From positions 1 through 33,502 of the forward strand of contig CALLZY010000171.1 in NCBI GenBank assembly GCA_937858715.1: a DNA stretch of 33,502 nucleotides, read 5' to 3'. Each line of letters begins with the position of its first letter. Position 1 is the first letter of the stretch. Below, piece after piece: positions 1 through 8,898 of the stretch. Made by a program: the position numbers and the translations under genes. This DNA is from an uncultured Chitinophagaceae bacterium. GTDB lineage: Bacteria > Bacteroidota > Bacteroidia > Chitinophagales > Chitinophagaceae. Under the pieces are notes generated by a model that worked only from the letters and a program-made list of their open reading frames with translations, was not told where the DNA came from and ran no database searches.

Positions 1-53
1 TTTGAGGTGGTAGTGACCGAAAGGTTGTGCTGGTTCGAATCCAGTCTTGGGCA
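1..53 (+). tRNA. tRNA-Leu(GAG), 3' part only
   Basis: The window opens inside a tRNA gene. Bases 1-13 give the 3' half of an anticodon arm with GAG at 4-6. Bases 14-27 form a long variable arm (GACC-GAAA-GGTT core), which marks a leucine or serine type. Bases 29-45 are a perfect T arm (GCTGG, TTCGAAT, CCAGT), and 46-53 are the acceptor strand CTTGGGC plus discriminator A. CCA is not encoded. GAG with a long variable arm means leucine. The 5' half lies before the window. A tyrosine recombinase starts 384 bases downstream, so the tRNA end is the likely attachment site of the element. Confidence 0.9.
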
Positions 54-58
54 CGATT

Positions 59-99
59 AATCCTTGTAAGTCTTTGATTTGCAAGGATTTTTTATTTTC
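59..99 (+). terminator. Rho-independent terminator after tRNA-Leu
   Basis: AATCCTTG (59-66) pairs with CAAGGATT (82-89) and is followed at once by a T-rich run (TTTTTATTTT). It sits 6 bases after the tRNA end and would stop tRNA transcription before it enters the integrated element. The stem is only 8 bp with a 15-base loop, so strength is uncertain. Confidence 0.65.
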
Positions 100-436
100 T
101 GTGTGTCGAAAAGTGTCAGTTTTTTCCGCTTTCTACCATTATTAACGACACAAATTTGACACACATGATGACACACAAAAAAACGCCCCGGAAAGGGCAA
201 GAACAAGACCTGACAAAAGTAGTCTCAGGCAAAAAAAACGGAAGACTAACAGGGCTGTTCACCTGCATCAATGGCAGTTCATTCAACACTGCACACAGAG
301 TTTCTTTTATCCGTTTTTGTTCACTTTTTTCCACTTTATTAAATGCCGGAGGAACACTGCTTTCCAAGTTGTCAGGAACCATGCTGATGGCATATTCATT
401 GGGTACAGATTTATTCACTTTAAAATCTGATAACGT
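100..436. other. Intergenic stretch between tRNA-Leu and integrase; attachment-site/integrase leader
   Basis: No convincing gene is seen here. Short repeats of the type GACACA(A/C) occur at about 146-176 and could be recombinase arm-binding sites, but this is a guess. A 94-codon plus-strand frame (156-440) ends in an ATGA overlap with the integrase start. A minus-strand frame (start near 382, end 116) has a plausible hydrophilic composition, but neither resembles a known family. No TAnnTTTG promoter was found for the integrase. Confidence 0.4.
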
Positions 437-1537
437 ATGAATATCCTGAAACGATCCAACAGAAAAGGTGACAAGATTACCTTCTATTATGATTTTGGAA
501 GAGGTGCCGGGCAAAGGCCATCTACGGGTGTATTTATCTACACAAGACCTAAAGACCAAATACAGAAAAATCACAACAAAGAAGCACTGGCATTGCTGGA
601 GATAAAAAAAAGCCAGTTAACAATCGAACAGCAGGCAATAGGAAGTGCCTTTATTCCCTCGCATAAGTTCAAGTCTAATTTCCTGGAGTATTTTGATGAA
701 TATGTAAAACAGAACAGCCGCAAAGGGAACCGTCACTTAAAAAACAGTCTTGGGCAGTTCAAGCTATTCATTAATGTGGATTACATTTCACCGACTGACA
801 TAACAGAAAACTTCTGTAAACGGTTCAGGCAGTACCTGCTGGATAAATACACCGGTGAAACTCCCGGTAATTATTACTCCCGTTTCAAGTGGGTGGTGAA
901 TGCTGCCACCAGCGATGGTTATTTTCAAAAGAACCCAACAGCAGGTGTGTTTTCAAAATCAAATCCGTCAGTAAGGCTGAAAGATAATCTGGAGGCAAGT
1001 GAATATTTGCAGATGCTCAATACTCCCTGTACCAACGAAGAAGTGAGAGCGGCTTTTATTTTCAGCTGCTATACAGGGCTGCGGTGGGTGGACGTAAAGA
1101 AATTAGAGTGGAAAGACATACAGGACGGCGTATTAACTACCAGGATAATTCAGGCCAAGACAGGGCAGCCGGTTACACTGACACTGCATGGTATTGCCAA
1201 AGAGATACTCCATAAACAAAGGGCAAAATGGGAAGTTGGAAACAAAACTGCTAAGTATGTATTTCAGTTGCCGACAGCGAATGGTGCTAATAAAGTACTT
1301 AACCAGTGGATTAATGTGGCAGGGATAGAAAAATATATCACCTGGTCATGTGCCCGCCTGAGTTTTTCGATTCTGTTGCAGGATAAAAATGTTGATGATG
1401 CCACGGTTGCCTACCTTATGGGGCATACCACAACACAGCAGGTACGCAAGACTTATAAAAGACACAGGCCGAAGAACCAATTGGAAACAATAAACCACTT
1501 ACCCGTTCCGCTGCAATATCCGCAGTTTCTGAATTAA
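437..1537 (+). CDS. Tyrosine recombinase (phage-type site-specific integrase)
   Basis: This 366-residue integrase probably inserts and excises the element at tRNA-Leu. The N-terminus (GDKITFYYDFGRG) and the SAM-like core-binding domain (about residues 75-165) match Bacteroidota phage-type integrases. In the catalytic domain, the first Arg lies in CYTGLRWVD, the beta-hairpin Lys in QAKTGQP, the second Arg in SCARLSF, a His in LMGHTTT, and the nucleophile Tyr in KTYKRHR. The His normally starting the HxxR box is Ser (TGG-TCA-TGT-GCC-CGC), which is unusual and might lower activity. The gene points away from the tRNA and ends in a hairpin terminator. The family assignment is firm; present-day activity is uncertain. 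Confidence 0.93.
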   Translation: MNILKRSNRKGDKITFYYDFGRGAGQRPSTGVFIYTRPKDQIQKNHNKEALALLEIKKSQLTIEQQAIGSAFIPSHKFKSNFLEYFDEYVKQNSRKGNRHLKNSLGQFKLFINVDYISPTDITENFCKRFRQYLLDKYTGETPGNYYSRFKWVVNAATSDGYFQKNPTAGVFSKSNPSVRLKDNLEASEYLQMLNTPCTNEEVRAAFIFSCYTGLRWVDVKKLEWKDIQDGVLTTRIIQAKTGQPVTLTLHGIAKEILHKQRAKWEVGNKTAKYVFQLPTANGANKVLNQWINVAGIEKYITWSCARLSFSILLQDKNVDDATVAYLMGHTTTQQVRKTYKRHRPKNQLETINHLPVPLQYPQFLN

Positions 1538-1547
1538 AGAAAATAAA

Positions 1548-1573
1548 AAGGGCTGTCAATTTTGACAGCCCTT
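1548..1573. terminator. Terminator between convergent integrase and late operon
   Basis: A perfect 12-bp inverted repeat (AAGGGCTGTCAA / TTGACAGCCCTT) with a 2-base spacer. Read on the minus strand it is followed by TTTTATTTTC, a good U-tract, so it chiefly ends the long minus-strand operon. On the plus strand the following bases are CTCTTTCC, a weaker tract for the integrase transcript. Confidence 0.85.
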
Positions 1574-1602
1574 CTCTTTCCTATTCACACAAATCTTTGT
1601 TG

Positions 1603-1842
1603 TTATACTTTGAGTTTCTTCACAGCCTGTTGCAGCGGTGTCGTATCGCCGGAAAGCATTTTGTCCAGTTCTTCTTTTTTATAGTAGCCGTTGTTGTTTT
1701 TATAGACTCCGGCTTCCTCACATTTTTTAGCAAACTGTGTTCTGCCCAGGTTGCAGTAAATCATTGCTTCTTCCGGTTTCAGGTAAGGTTTAAAGCAGAT
1801 GGCAATAGCCCGCATGGTAATCAGTTCATCCCGTTTTATCAT
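1603..1842 (-). CDS. Small excisionase-like helix-turn-helix protein
   Basis: 79 residues, the last gene of the minus-strand operon and convergent with the integrase. The segment YCNLGRTQFAKKCEEAG followed by GYYKKEELDKML resembles the winged-helix HTH_17/excisionase (MerR-like) DNA-binding family, in which a helix-turn-helix is followed by a short wing. Its position next to the integrase and its size fit a recombination directionality factor, or a small regulator. That role is inference; only the DNA-binding fold is suggested by sequence. Confidence 0.7.
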   Translation of the reverse strand: MIKRDELITMRAIAICFKPYLKPEEAMIYCNLGRTQFAKKCEEAGVYKNNNGYYKKEELDKMLSGDTTPLQQAVKKLKV

Positions 1843-1886
1843 AAAGTTGTAATTAATAGTTTTGAGTAAATGGCTTTTAAGATTCT

Positions 1887-3353
1887 TCAGAATATCATCA
1901 TTTCCCCGCCCTGGTTAAATCTTCCCATCTGTACAGCTTTTCCTTTTTCAGGTACTTCGATTACCACATCCACATCATGCTGAAAGGTGTTTGCCCCCCT
2001 GAATTTTCCATCCTTTGTGCTTTGGAATACGAATACAAAAGACTTGGTTGGGTTCAGTGCTTTCAGGCGGTTCAGGTCTTCAGGAGATAAATCCAGTTTG
2101 TTCACACTGTCCAGGAAGATGAAGTCATAAGGTGCCAGATTACCAGGTAAAACAGAAGCGACAAACAGGTTGGGGTGCATAACATTTTTGTCATAAAGTT
2201 TTTCCTGTAGCGTATAGTCCAGCCCCTCCTCTTTTGCCACATACAATACGTTGCCATGATGCCGGGCGAGGTATCCTGCAAAGTCCAGGCAGAGATAGGA
2301 CTTACCCATTTTCGGTTTTCCAAAAACCATTGCAGTAAAATTGGAAGACGGGTCACCTATCAGGTCAAACCATTTTCCCTTCAGCCCGATGGTTTTAAAT
2401 TGCATGTTGGCAAAATCCATGCTGTTCATAATGGCCGGTTTTTCCTCTATACCGTTTAGCTGATTACAGGAGCAGCCCAATATCCCTTCCAGCCCGTTCA
2501 GCTCCCTTTGCTCAATCAGCAGCATCTTTTGTTTTTTATCTTTTACAAACGTCTGAAGGTTCTCGAATGCTCTATTCAGAACGGTTGCGTAGGTGTCATC
2601 TTTGGTGACTTTCTTTTTTTGTACGGCCTTCTGCATCTGCTTAATTAATGCGGTTGCTTTTTCTTTCATCCCCGCTTTGCCATTCAGATTGATATACTTT
2701 TTCAGCATCTGAACAGAAGGATATATTTTTTCACCACCCAGCAGTTCCTTAAACTCATTAAGGGTTTTGGTATTTACTTCCAGCTTTATTCTGGCCTTCA
2801 TGGTGTTGAAGGTTTTAATAAGGCTGTCCTGAATGTATTTTATCTGGCTGGCATAAGCGGAGGTTTTACGGATACGTTTTTCCAGGATAGATTTTTGAAG
2901 GGCGTTGATAAAGCGGAGCAAATCCTCCTTTGTTTTTGTTTTCCCGTCCAGGTTAATGAAGCGGCGGATGTATCTTAATTCTTCGGGTATTCTTTCCACT
3001 AACTGCGGCCCGTTTTCTGTATCAGGTTCCGCTGCCGGTTCTTTATATTTTCCGGGGGCTTTAACGCCCTGGCGTTTCATGGTTTCCTGTATGATTTCAT
3101 TATGCTGTTTTCGTTCCCTTTCCCTCTTTGTGGATTTTCTTTCCGCCTTTGCGGAACTGTTTACATATTCATTGAGTTTGGACAGATATATATCAACTGT
3201 CTTTTTTATGGGTTCGCTGGAATGATAGGATACCCAGCTTGCCCCGTTTTGGGTGGCTTTCATCACAAACTCATGGCCTTTCCTCAGCACTTCAGGATAG
3301 GAAGAAAGGTTTTGTGAATTCACTTTATTAAAGTAGTTGTCAATAGCTATCAT
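1887..3353 (-). CDS. RadA/DnaB-type RecA-fold ATPase with two internal repeats
   Basis: 488 residues. The C-terminal part (about 318-488) is a RecA-fold ATPase: Walker A GKPKMGKS (345-352), Walker B FIFLDS (411-416), and a RadA-like end in which STKDGKFRGANTFQHDVDVV parallels the KxGxxxGPxxLEHMVDTVL block of RadA. The N-terminal half is basic and carries a tandem duplication: residues 128-183 and 216-271 share INL(D/N)GK, an ALQK/QMQK helix and a terminal LxxTF. A short GLEG motif lies at 287-290. Such ATPases remodel DNA in recombination or load helicases. In this element it could work with the neighbouring helicase-methylase in replication, or power genome packaging; sequence does not decide. 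It lies 31 bases downstream of the helicase gene. Confidence 0.8.
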   Translation of the reverse strand: MIAIDNYFNKVNSQNLSSYPEVLRKGHEFVMKATQNGASWVSYHSSEPIKKTVDIYLSKLNEYVNSSAKAERKSTKRERERKQHNEIIQETMKRQGVKAPGKYKEPAAEPDTENGPQLVERIPEELRYIRRFINLDGKTKTKEDLLRFINALQKSILEKRIRKTSAYASQIKYIQDSLIKTFNTMKARIKLEVNTKTLNEFKELLGGEKIYPSVQMLKKYINLNGKAGMKEKATALIKQMQKAVQKKKVTKDDTYATVLNRAFENLQTFVKDKKQKMLLIEQRELNGLEGILGCSCNQLNGIEEKPAIMNSMDFANMQFKTIGLKGKWFDLIGDPSSNFTAMVFGKPKMGKSYLCLDFAGYLARHHGNVLYVAKEEGLDYTLQEKLYDKNVMHPNLFVASVLPGNLAPYDFIFLDSVNKLDLSPEDLNRLKALNPTKSFVFVFQSTKDGKFRGANTFQHDVDVVIEVPEKGKAVQMGRFNQGGEMMIF

Positions 3354-3384
3354 AAGTATGGGTTTTCTTTTCCTACGTGTTGGG

Positions 3385-6300
3385 TTATGCCGCTAATAAT
3401 TCCAGTTCCAGTGCCAGGGCTTCGGCTTCCATTTCCAACAGGGCTGTATTATCAGGGAGGTCTTCGCTTTCCTGCGGAGGCACTTCAATTTTTCTCCGGT
3501 TGCTGTAACGGACAGTATCCGTTTGAATATCTTTTAGCTGGTGTGAGTGAATACTGACTGCGGCACTGTGTTTAAGCTGGAGCCGTTCCACCAGTTTGTC
3601 AATATGTGCCTGCGGCATGGTGGCCACCATTTTATCAGCGACTTTTTCAAAGTTGTGATTATCCACCAGGTCAAGGATGTCTTTGTCCAGGAAAATATCC
3701 CCGCCTTTGGAACGGGAAGCCGATACAACAATTTTGTAACCGTTGCCATGCCGGAAAACAGAAATACCATTGGTGGTAACGATATGTCCGTTTGTGGTCA
3801 GTGATTTTATTAATGGCAGCGCTTTGATGACAGGCACGACAACTTTATCCTGTACCTGTTCACCGGGGTTCCAGTTCTCCGGCATCAGGATACCCTTTTT
3901 GGTCTCATTACGGATAGTGGTATAGCTGACCAGTTTTCCCTTAAAATCTGAAAATGCCTGCAACAGGTTACCGGTGATGATATGGCGGATACGCCGGTCA
4001 GTATTGTTTTCCTTTGTGTATTTCTCCCAGTCATTCAGTAAAGCATTCATACCGGCCTGGGGGGTGTCCACACTGGCACCGATGATCGCCATAATATCTT
4101 CAGTGTAAGAAGCAGGAATGGCCAGGTACTTACTGCTGCTGGCAATAGCGATACGCAGTTTGACAGCAGAAGGGGCATAAGGGTTTTTCTTTTTAAGGTC
4201 AGTCACAAAACCCAGGAATACAGCGGGGATAAGTTCCTGCCCGTTATTATAGGTTTCTACAGGGTATCGGATTACCCGGCCAATATAAAAGAACCGGAAA
4301 ATTTTTTCCAGGTATTCCCTTCGGTTATTAAAAGTCCTGCGGGTGTTTTGCAATTGTAATTCCCTGGCCGCTTCCAGTTCTTTTTTTCTTTCTGCAATTG
4401 CCTGTTGCCAGGCTCCCTGTCCCTGTTTGTCCAGTACTTTCTGCACCTTTTTTTCGTTGGGAATATTCTGAATCAACTCCTCATATTTATTATGGGTTTC
4501 TGCTTCCTCTTCTGCCAGCCTGCCCGCCACAGAAAATTCATAATCCTTTGTCAGCTCATCCTGCAACTGGTGCGGGTCTTTGCCTTTCAGTGATTCACTG
4601 ATTAAGTTTTCCAGTTCTGTTTTTGTAAAAGGTTTTTTCAGCACATTCGCCCGGACTGTTTCCAGCACACTGTCATCACCAAAAGCGCTGTCGCTGCCCT
4701 TTCCCATTTTTATGATTTTTGTAGAAAGGGTTTCCGCTTCGAGGTTCATCGCTTCCACCTCCAGGTCATAATCCCCGGTTTGTTTCAGGTATTCCACAAA
4801 GTCATTGTACCGTTCGGCAATCTCATTATAAAAATCCTGCTGCATTTTAGTGGAGAGAACGGCCACCCGGCCTGATACTTTGTGTGCCGCATCTTCCAGG
4901 GTTTGTGATTCACTACCACCGCTGTCGGTTTTGGCATCCTTTAAATGCAGCGGGTCGTCCAGCAAATCATTCACCTCTTTATTTTCCAGCAGGTAATCTT
5001 TTACAATCTTGTCACCATATTTATTCAGAAAATCAGGAACGTCTAAAATCTTTGTGGATTGTTTCTGGTTAGAGGTGGTATTTGCATCCAGTGACTTTAA
5101 TTTTTTCTGCAACATCATCATCAGCCTTTTTTCAGCAGGGATGGCTGAGGTTACATAATCATAAACCGGTTTGAGGATTTGACCGGTACGATTTATCCTT
5201 CCTCTTTTCTGTACCTCGGTATTAATGTCCAGTTCAGCCTGTAGCACAATCATCACCCGCTGCCTTACCTGTTCTTTGGGTACTTTGGCTGTGGGGATGG
5301 CATGAGCAGAAGCCCCGGTGCTGCCTGACTGGTTAATCATCAGCACACCCACTTCATTATTGTTGAACTGGCGAAACGCATCATTGGTATTGATGCGCTT
5401 CCTGGAAAGAATCAGGGCCTTGCTGCCTTTCCAGTTTAGCTGCATTTCAAACTTGCGGCCTGTCACTTCTGCCACGCTGTATCCTGCCTGTTTAATTTTT
5501 TTGACGATAACATCAATCGGGGAAATAGTAATACCCGTGGAAACTGAATTTATCTTTTCGAGGATGCGGTGATATTCTGTTTGGGCATCGGGGGAAAAAT
5601 CACTGATCTCAAATTTTTTGTAGATAGCATTTCCGTCCACATCTTTTTCAGTATAACGCAGCACACCTTCCAGCCCCCGGCGCAGCACTTCACTGAAATC
5701 TGCATTGATGGTATCCCCGTCACCAACGGAACTGCCCTGTTCATTTTCCATCGATTCAATAAAGCTGCCCATTGTGGAGGCAAAGGCGATAACAGGTTTT
5801 TTACCTTCTTTCAGTCTTTTGATGGCCTGGTCAGCCACCGCTTCTGCTTTCAGGGAAAAAAGCATTTGGTTGATGACCTGGAATACTTTGGAGAAATAGG
5901 GCTGGTTATCCACTCCCGCCTGTGATGTACCTTCCCGCAGTTCGATTTCTTTTCCTTCAGCCACAGCAATCTTGTCCAGTTCCTCTACCTGTGATGAAAC
6001 ATAGTTATTCTGAAAGGCAATAATATCCCGGAGTGTTTCTGTGATATTATCAGCAATGGCACGGTGTTCTTCTGTTTTCGTATCTAAGGACAGATAGTTG
6101 ACTTCCACCCCTTCAAAACTTCTTTCCCGGCGCATCATTTGTCCTTCTGCAACAAGCTGGGATGACAATACCTCCTGCAATGCCACCCCGCCCCTTGTAA
6201 TGGCTTCCACCAGGTCATCCTTGCTCATGTTACAATCGGCAATGGAAGTTTTCATGGCATAGATGGGCATATTGTCTGGCCGTTTGGCAAAGGTTGCCGA

Positions 6301-8898
6301 AAGGAATACCACTCCCTTTGTTTTGCCAACCACACCTTGCAGGAACTCTCCGGTATTGGAAGAGCCGCTGGAATTATGGGCTTCGTCCATGATGAAAATA
6401 TTATCATCTGCAACGGCACGCAAAAAGTTTGGTTTCTCCGGTTTTTTCTCCGGTGAGTTAAACTGGGAATAAGTGGCCAGTACAAAATCATATTTAGCCG
6501 GAATTGTCCTGTCGCTGATAATACTTTGTTGTTCGGTGGTGGGTGGTGCCTGGTATATCACATTGCCGTCTTCATCCTTAATATCGGTTTTGGATTCTCG
6601 GCTGTTTATGATAAGGGGTTTCAGGTGAGCGGAACCGATAGCAGACAGGTCACGGTAAATATCTGAAAACAGGTTGGCTTTTTCTGTCAGGAAAACAGGT
6701 TTTAATCCCTGGTGAACAGCGTAGCGGATCATCGCTGCGGCGACCCGTCCCTTTCCGATACCCGTCTGGTCACCGATAATCATTCCCTGGCCTTTGGATT
6801 CGATATTATAGATTGCCATCGCCACGGCATCAATCTGTTCGGCAGAGAGTACTTTACAGAGGGCAGTTTTAGTGGGGTATTTCAGGCGGTGGCGGACAAA
6901 ATTGTCTATATCGCCACCCACTTCTTTTTTCACATACTGAACGGCAGAATGTGTTTCAAATGCCATGCTGTCCGGCACCTGTGTGTTCAGCACAATACAG
7001 GAATCAGAAGCGGGTTCATAAGGAGCACCTAAGCCATCGTCATTCATAGAAAGACCTGATTGCAGTTGCTTTAATAAATGCAGGGCTTCTGTTTCCAGCG
7101 ATACTGGTATTGTTTTTTTCATGTTTTGTTTCCCTTCTTTGAGCAGTTCATCCGCCACGGCGACCCGGTAACCTGCTTTTACTACTTTGTTCAAATAGTA
7201 ATCCAGCGAAGAAGCGGGGAAACGGATAAACCTGATTTTTTTATTTTCAGCGTGGATGTTTCCTCCAATCAGCAGGTCAGTATTCCGGGAGAGTTGCAGG
7301 GCATCGTCATCAAGAATAAAATAGTCTTCCCCCTGCCGGATAAACAGAACGGCATTATCATATTTTGGTTTCAGTTTCTTGAATAGCGGATAAAGTTTTT
7401 GCAGTCCAGTATCTGAAATATTTTTTTCAGGTGAAGGATCCATTGCATCCATCACTCTTTCAAAAAGTTCATCAAATGTTTTTACCACATAGTCCGTACC
7501 GGAATTATAAACCGGCGCATAGGTAGCCCCCTTCAGGGGGTTGGGGGTTTTTCTTCCATTAATAAGTACCAGGCGTACATCAAAGGAAGTTCCCTGCCGG
7601 GAGTATAATTTTTTACCGTCAATATTGATAACATCAGCAACCTGGTAACGGCTGTACAGGTAGTTAAAAAAAATCCTGTTTTTCCCGGCAGTGATTCTTC
7701 CCTTTTCATCCCAGGTGGTGTGACCACCGATGATGATGGCAGCTTTGCCATCACTGGCCATGCAATCCAGCGCCCTTAAAGCCATTACATGTTCCAGGGG
7801 TTTGATGGGAAACGTATCAAACAGAACTTCTGTTTCCATTTTTCCAAAAGGAGGGTTTGTTATTACGGCTCTGAAGTTCCGCTGCACATCAAAGAACGGT
7901 TTTGTGGCGTCCCGGTTCCAGACATTGGCAAAGCCCTGCGTTTTCAAATTATGGTTTCTGAACGCATCTAATTCGTTTACATAAACTCTTTCCGGTTTCG
8001 CAGCAATGGTTAGCTGACCGTTACCGGCAGATGGTTCAAAAGCAAAACCACCGTTGAACTGAAGTTTATCAATTTCGCAGAAAACACCTGCCAGGTAGCC
8101 AATCGGTGCAGGGGTGGAATACTGTTGCAGTAAAATACTTTGTGAAGTACGGTGCGACAGGTTCACCTGGCTGTGGTAGAGCTCAACTATCCTGTCAAAT
8201 CTTTCTCTGACCGTGCCCTCGCAATGCGCTAACAATCTTGCCCGGTTTACGATGGCAAGTTCCGTAAGTTCTTTTACATGGTTTTTATCAGTAATCCCAA
8301 ATGAAGCGGCCAGTTTCTCAACTGAAATTTTATTATGTGATTTTTTAGCGGCTAAATCTTTTTCTACGGCTGAAACAAATTCATCTTCTTTGGGACTCAG
8401 CCCTTCCAGCCCCAGCAGGCCTTCATCTGCAAAGGAGTAATAACCCTCACTGGTGACGATGACATGGTCGAGCAACCGTATATCCATTGTAACCGTGCTT
8501 TGTTTAATCTTGTCCGTGAGTTGTTCATCTGCCCTGGAGGGCTTGAGATTCCCCGAAGGATGATTGTGTGCAATCACCATTGACACGGCAAGGCTTTTCA
8601 GGGCTGTTGCCAGGATAATCCGTATATCGGCAACCGTGGCATTAATGGAACCTTTGGAATGTTTGTAATAGCCGATAATTTCATTGGACTGGTTCAGGTA
8701 TAAAACGATAAACTGTTCCTGTAACTCCACTTCACCACTATTGAATGTATCCCGGATAAAATCAGCCGCATCTTTGGAAGTAGTGATTTTTCCAAAGCTT
8801 TTCCTGTTTTGCCGGGTATAGCTGACCTGTAGTTCCGGCACATCTGTATCGGGAAGGTTGCCGAGGACTATTTCAGGAATGGTGCTGTATTGTTTCAT
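3385..8898 (-). CDS. RadC/JAMM - N6-adenine methylase - Strawberry-notch helicase fusion
   Basis: 1,837 residues. (1) Residues about 36-155 form a RadC-like JAMM domain, with E61 and HNHPSG (111-116) plus D124 as metal ligands. (2) Residues about 255-450 form an N6-adenine methylase, with motif I EPSAGNG (288-294) and motif IV NPPF (348-351). (3) From about 645 it is a superfamily 2 helicase of the Strawberry-notch type: Walker A GDQTGIGKGR (709-718), DEAH (838-841), SAT (867-869), GSTGASAHA (1192-1200), and arginine-finger region KRGRINRTGQ (1231-1240). The C-terminal 500 residues are helical and then beta-rich. Comparable giant methylase-helicases occur on plasmids, conjugative elements and phages, where they are thought to protect or replicate element DNA. 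GLEGL also occurs after the JAMM domain (163-167). The start overlaps the preceding stop by 4 bases. Confidence 0.9.
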   Translation of the reverse strand: MKQYSTIPEIVLGNLPDTDVPELQVSYTRQNRKSFGKITTSKDAADFIRDTFNSGEVELQEQFIVLYLNQSNEIIGYYKHSKGSINATVADIRIILATALKSLAVSMVIAHNHPSGNLKPSRADEQLTDKIKQSTVTMDIRLLDHVIVTSEGYYSFADEGLLGLEGLSPKEDEFVSAVEKDLAAKKSHNKISVEKLAASFGITDKNHVKELTELAIVNRARLLAHCEGTVRERFDRIVELYHSQVNLSHRTSQSILLQQYSTPAPIGYLAGVFCEIDKLQFNGGFAFEPSAGNGQLTIAAKPERVYVNELDAFRNHNLKTQGFANVWNRDATKPFFDVQRNFRAVITNPPFGKMETEVLFDTFPIKPLEHVMALRALDCMASDGKAAIIIGGHTTWDEKGRITAGKNRIFFNYLYSRYQVADVINIDGKKLYSRQGTSFDVRLVLINGRKTPNPLKGATYAPVYNSGTDYVVKTFDELFERVMDAMDPSPEKNISDTGLQKLYPLFKKLKPKYDNAVLFIRQGEDYFILDDDALQLSRNTDLLIGGNIHAENKKIRFIRFPASSLDYYLNKVVKAGYRVAVADELLKEGKQNMKKTIPVSLETEALHLLKQLQSGLSMNDDGLGAPYEPASDSCIVLNTQVPDSMAFETHSAVQYVKKEVGGDIDNFVRHRLKYPTKTALCKVLSAEQIDAVAMAIYNIESKGQGMIIGDQTGIGKGRVAAAMIRYAVHQGLKPVFLTEKANLFSDIYRDLSAIGSAHLKPLIINSRESKTDIKDEDGNVIYQAPPTTEQQSIISDRTIPAKYDFVLATYSQFNSPEKKPEKPNFLRAVADDNIFIMDEAHNSSGSSNTGEFLQGVVGKTKGVVFLSATFAKRPDNMPIYAMKTSIADCNMSKDDLVEAITRGGVALQEVLSSQLVAEGQMMRRERSFEGVEVNYLSLDTKTEEHRAIADNITETLRDIIAFQNNYVSSQVEELDKIAVAEGKEIELREGTSQAGVDNQPYFSKVFQVINQMLFSLKAEAVADQAIKRLKEGKKPVIAFASTMGSFIESMENEQGSSVGDGDTINADFSEVLRRGLEGVLRYTEKDVDGNAIYKKFEISDFSPDAQTEYHRILEKINSVSTGITISPIDVIVKKIKQAGYSVAEVTGRKFEMQLNWKGSKALILSRKRINTNDAFRQFNNNEVGVLMINQSGSTGASAHAIPTAKVPKEQVRQRVMIVLQAELDINTEVQKRGRINRTGQILKPVYDYVTSAIPAEKRLMMMLQKKLKSLDANTTSNQKQSTKILDVPDFLNKYGDKIVKDYLLENKEVNDLLDDPLHLKDAKTDSGGSESQTLEDAAHKVSGRVAVLSTKMQQDFYNEIAERYNDFVEYLKQTGDYDLEVEAMNLEAETLSTKIIKMGKGSDSAFGDDSVLETVRANVLKKPFTKTELENLISESLKGKDPHQLQDELTKDYEFSVAGRLAEEEAETHNKYEELIQNIPNEKKVQKVLDKQGQGAWQQAIAERKKELEAARELQLQNTRRTFNNRREYLEKIFRFFYIGRVIRYPVETYNNGQELIPAVFLGFVTDLKKKNPYAPSAVKLRIAIASSSKYLAIPASYTEDIMAIIGASVDTPQAGMNALLNDWEKYTKENNTDRRIRHIITGNLLQAFSDFKGKLVSYTTIRNETKKGILMPENWNPGEQVQDKVVVPVIKALPLIKSLTTNGHIVTTNGISVFRHGNGYKIVVSASRSKGGDIFLDKDILDLVDNHNFEKVADKMVATMPQAHIDKLVERLQLKHSAAVSIHSHQLKDIQTDTVRYSNRRKIEVPPQESEDLPDNTALLEMEAEALALELELLAA

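Noticed and set aside
156-440. Plus-strand frame of 94 codons ending in an ATGA overlap with the integrase
   Set aside because: The coupling is tempting, but composition is unconvincing and no domain or start signal is seen.
116-574. Minus-strand frame of 152 codons over the integrase start
   Set aside because: Its first half is antisense to the well-supported integrase N-terminus; only the part below 382 looks mildly protein-like and no family is recognisable.
3385-8898. Many plus-strand frames of 60-118 codons opposite the helicase fusion
   Set aside because: They are antisense shadows of a protein whose domains are continuous and clear.
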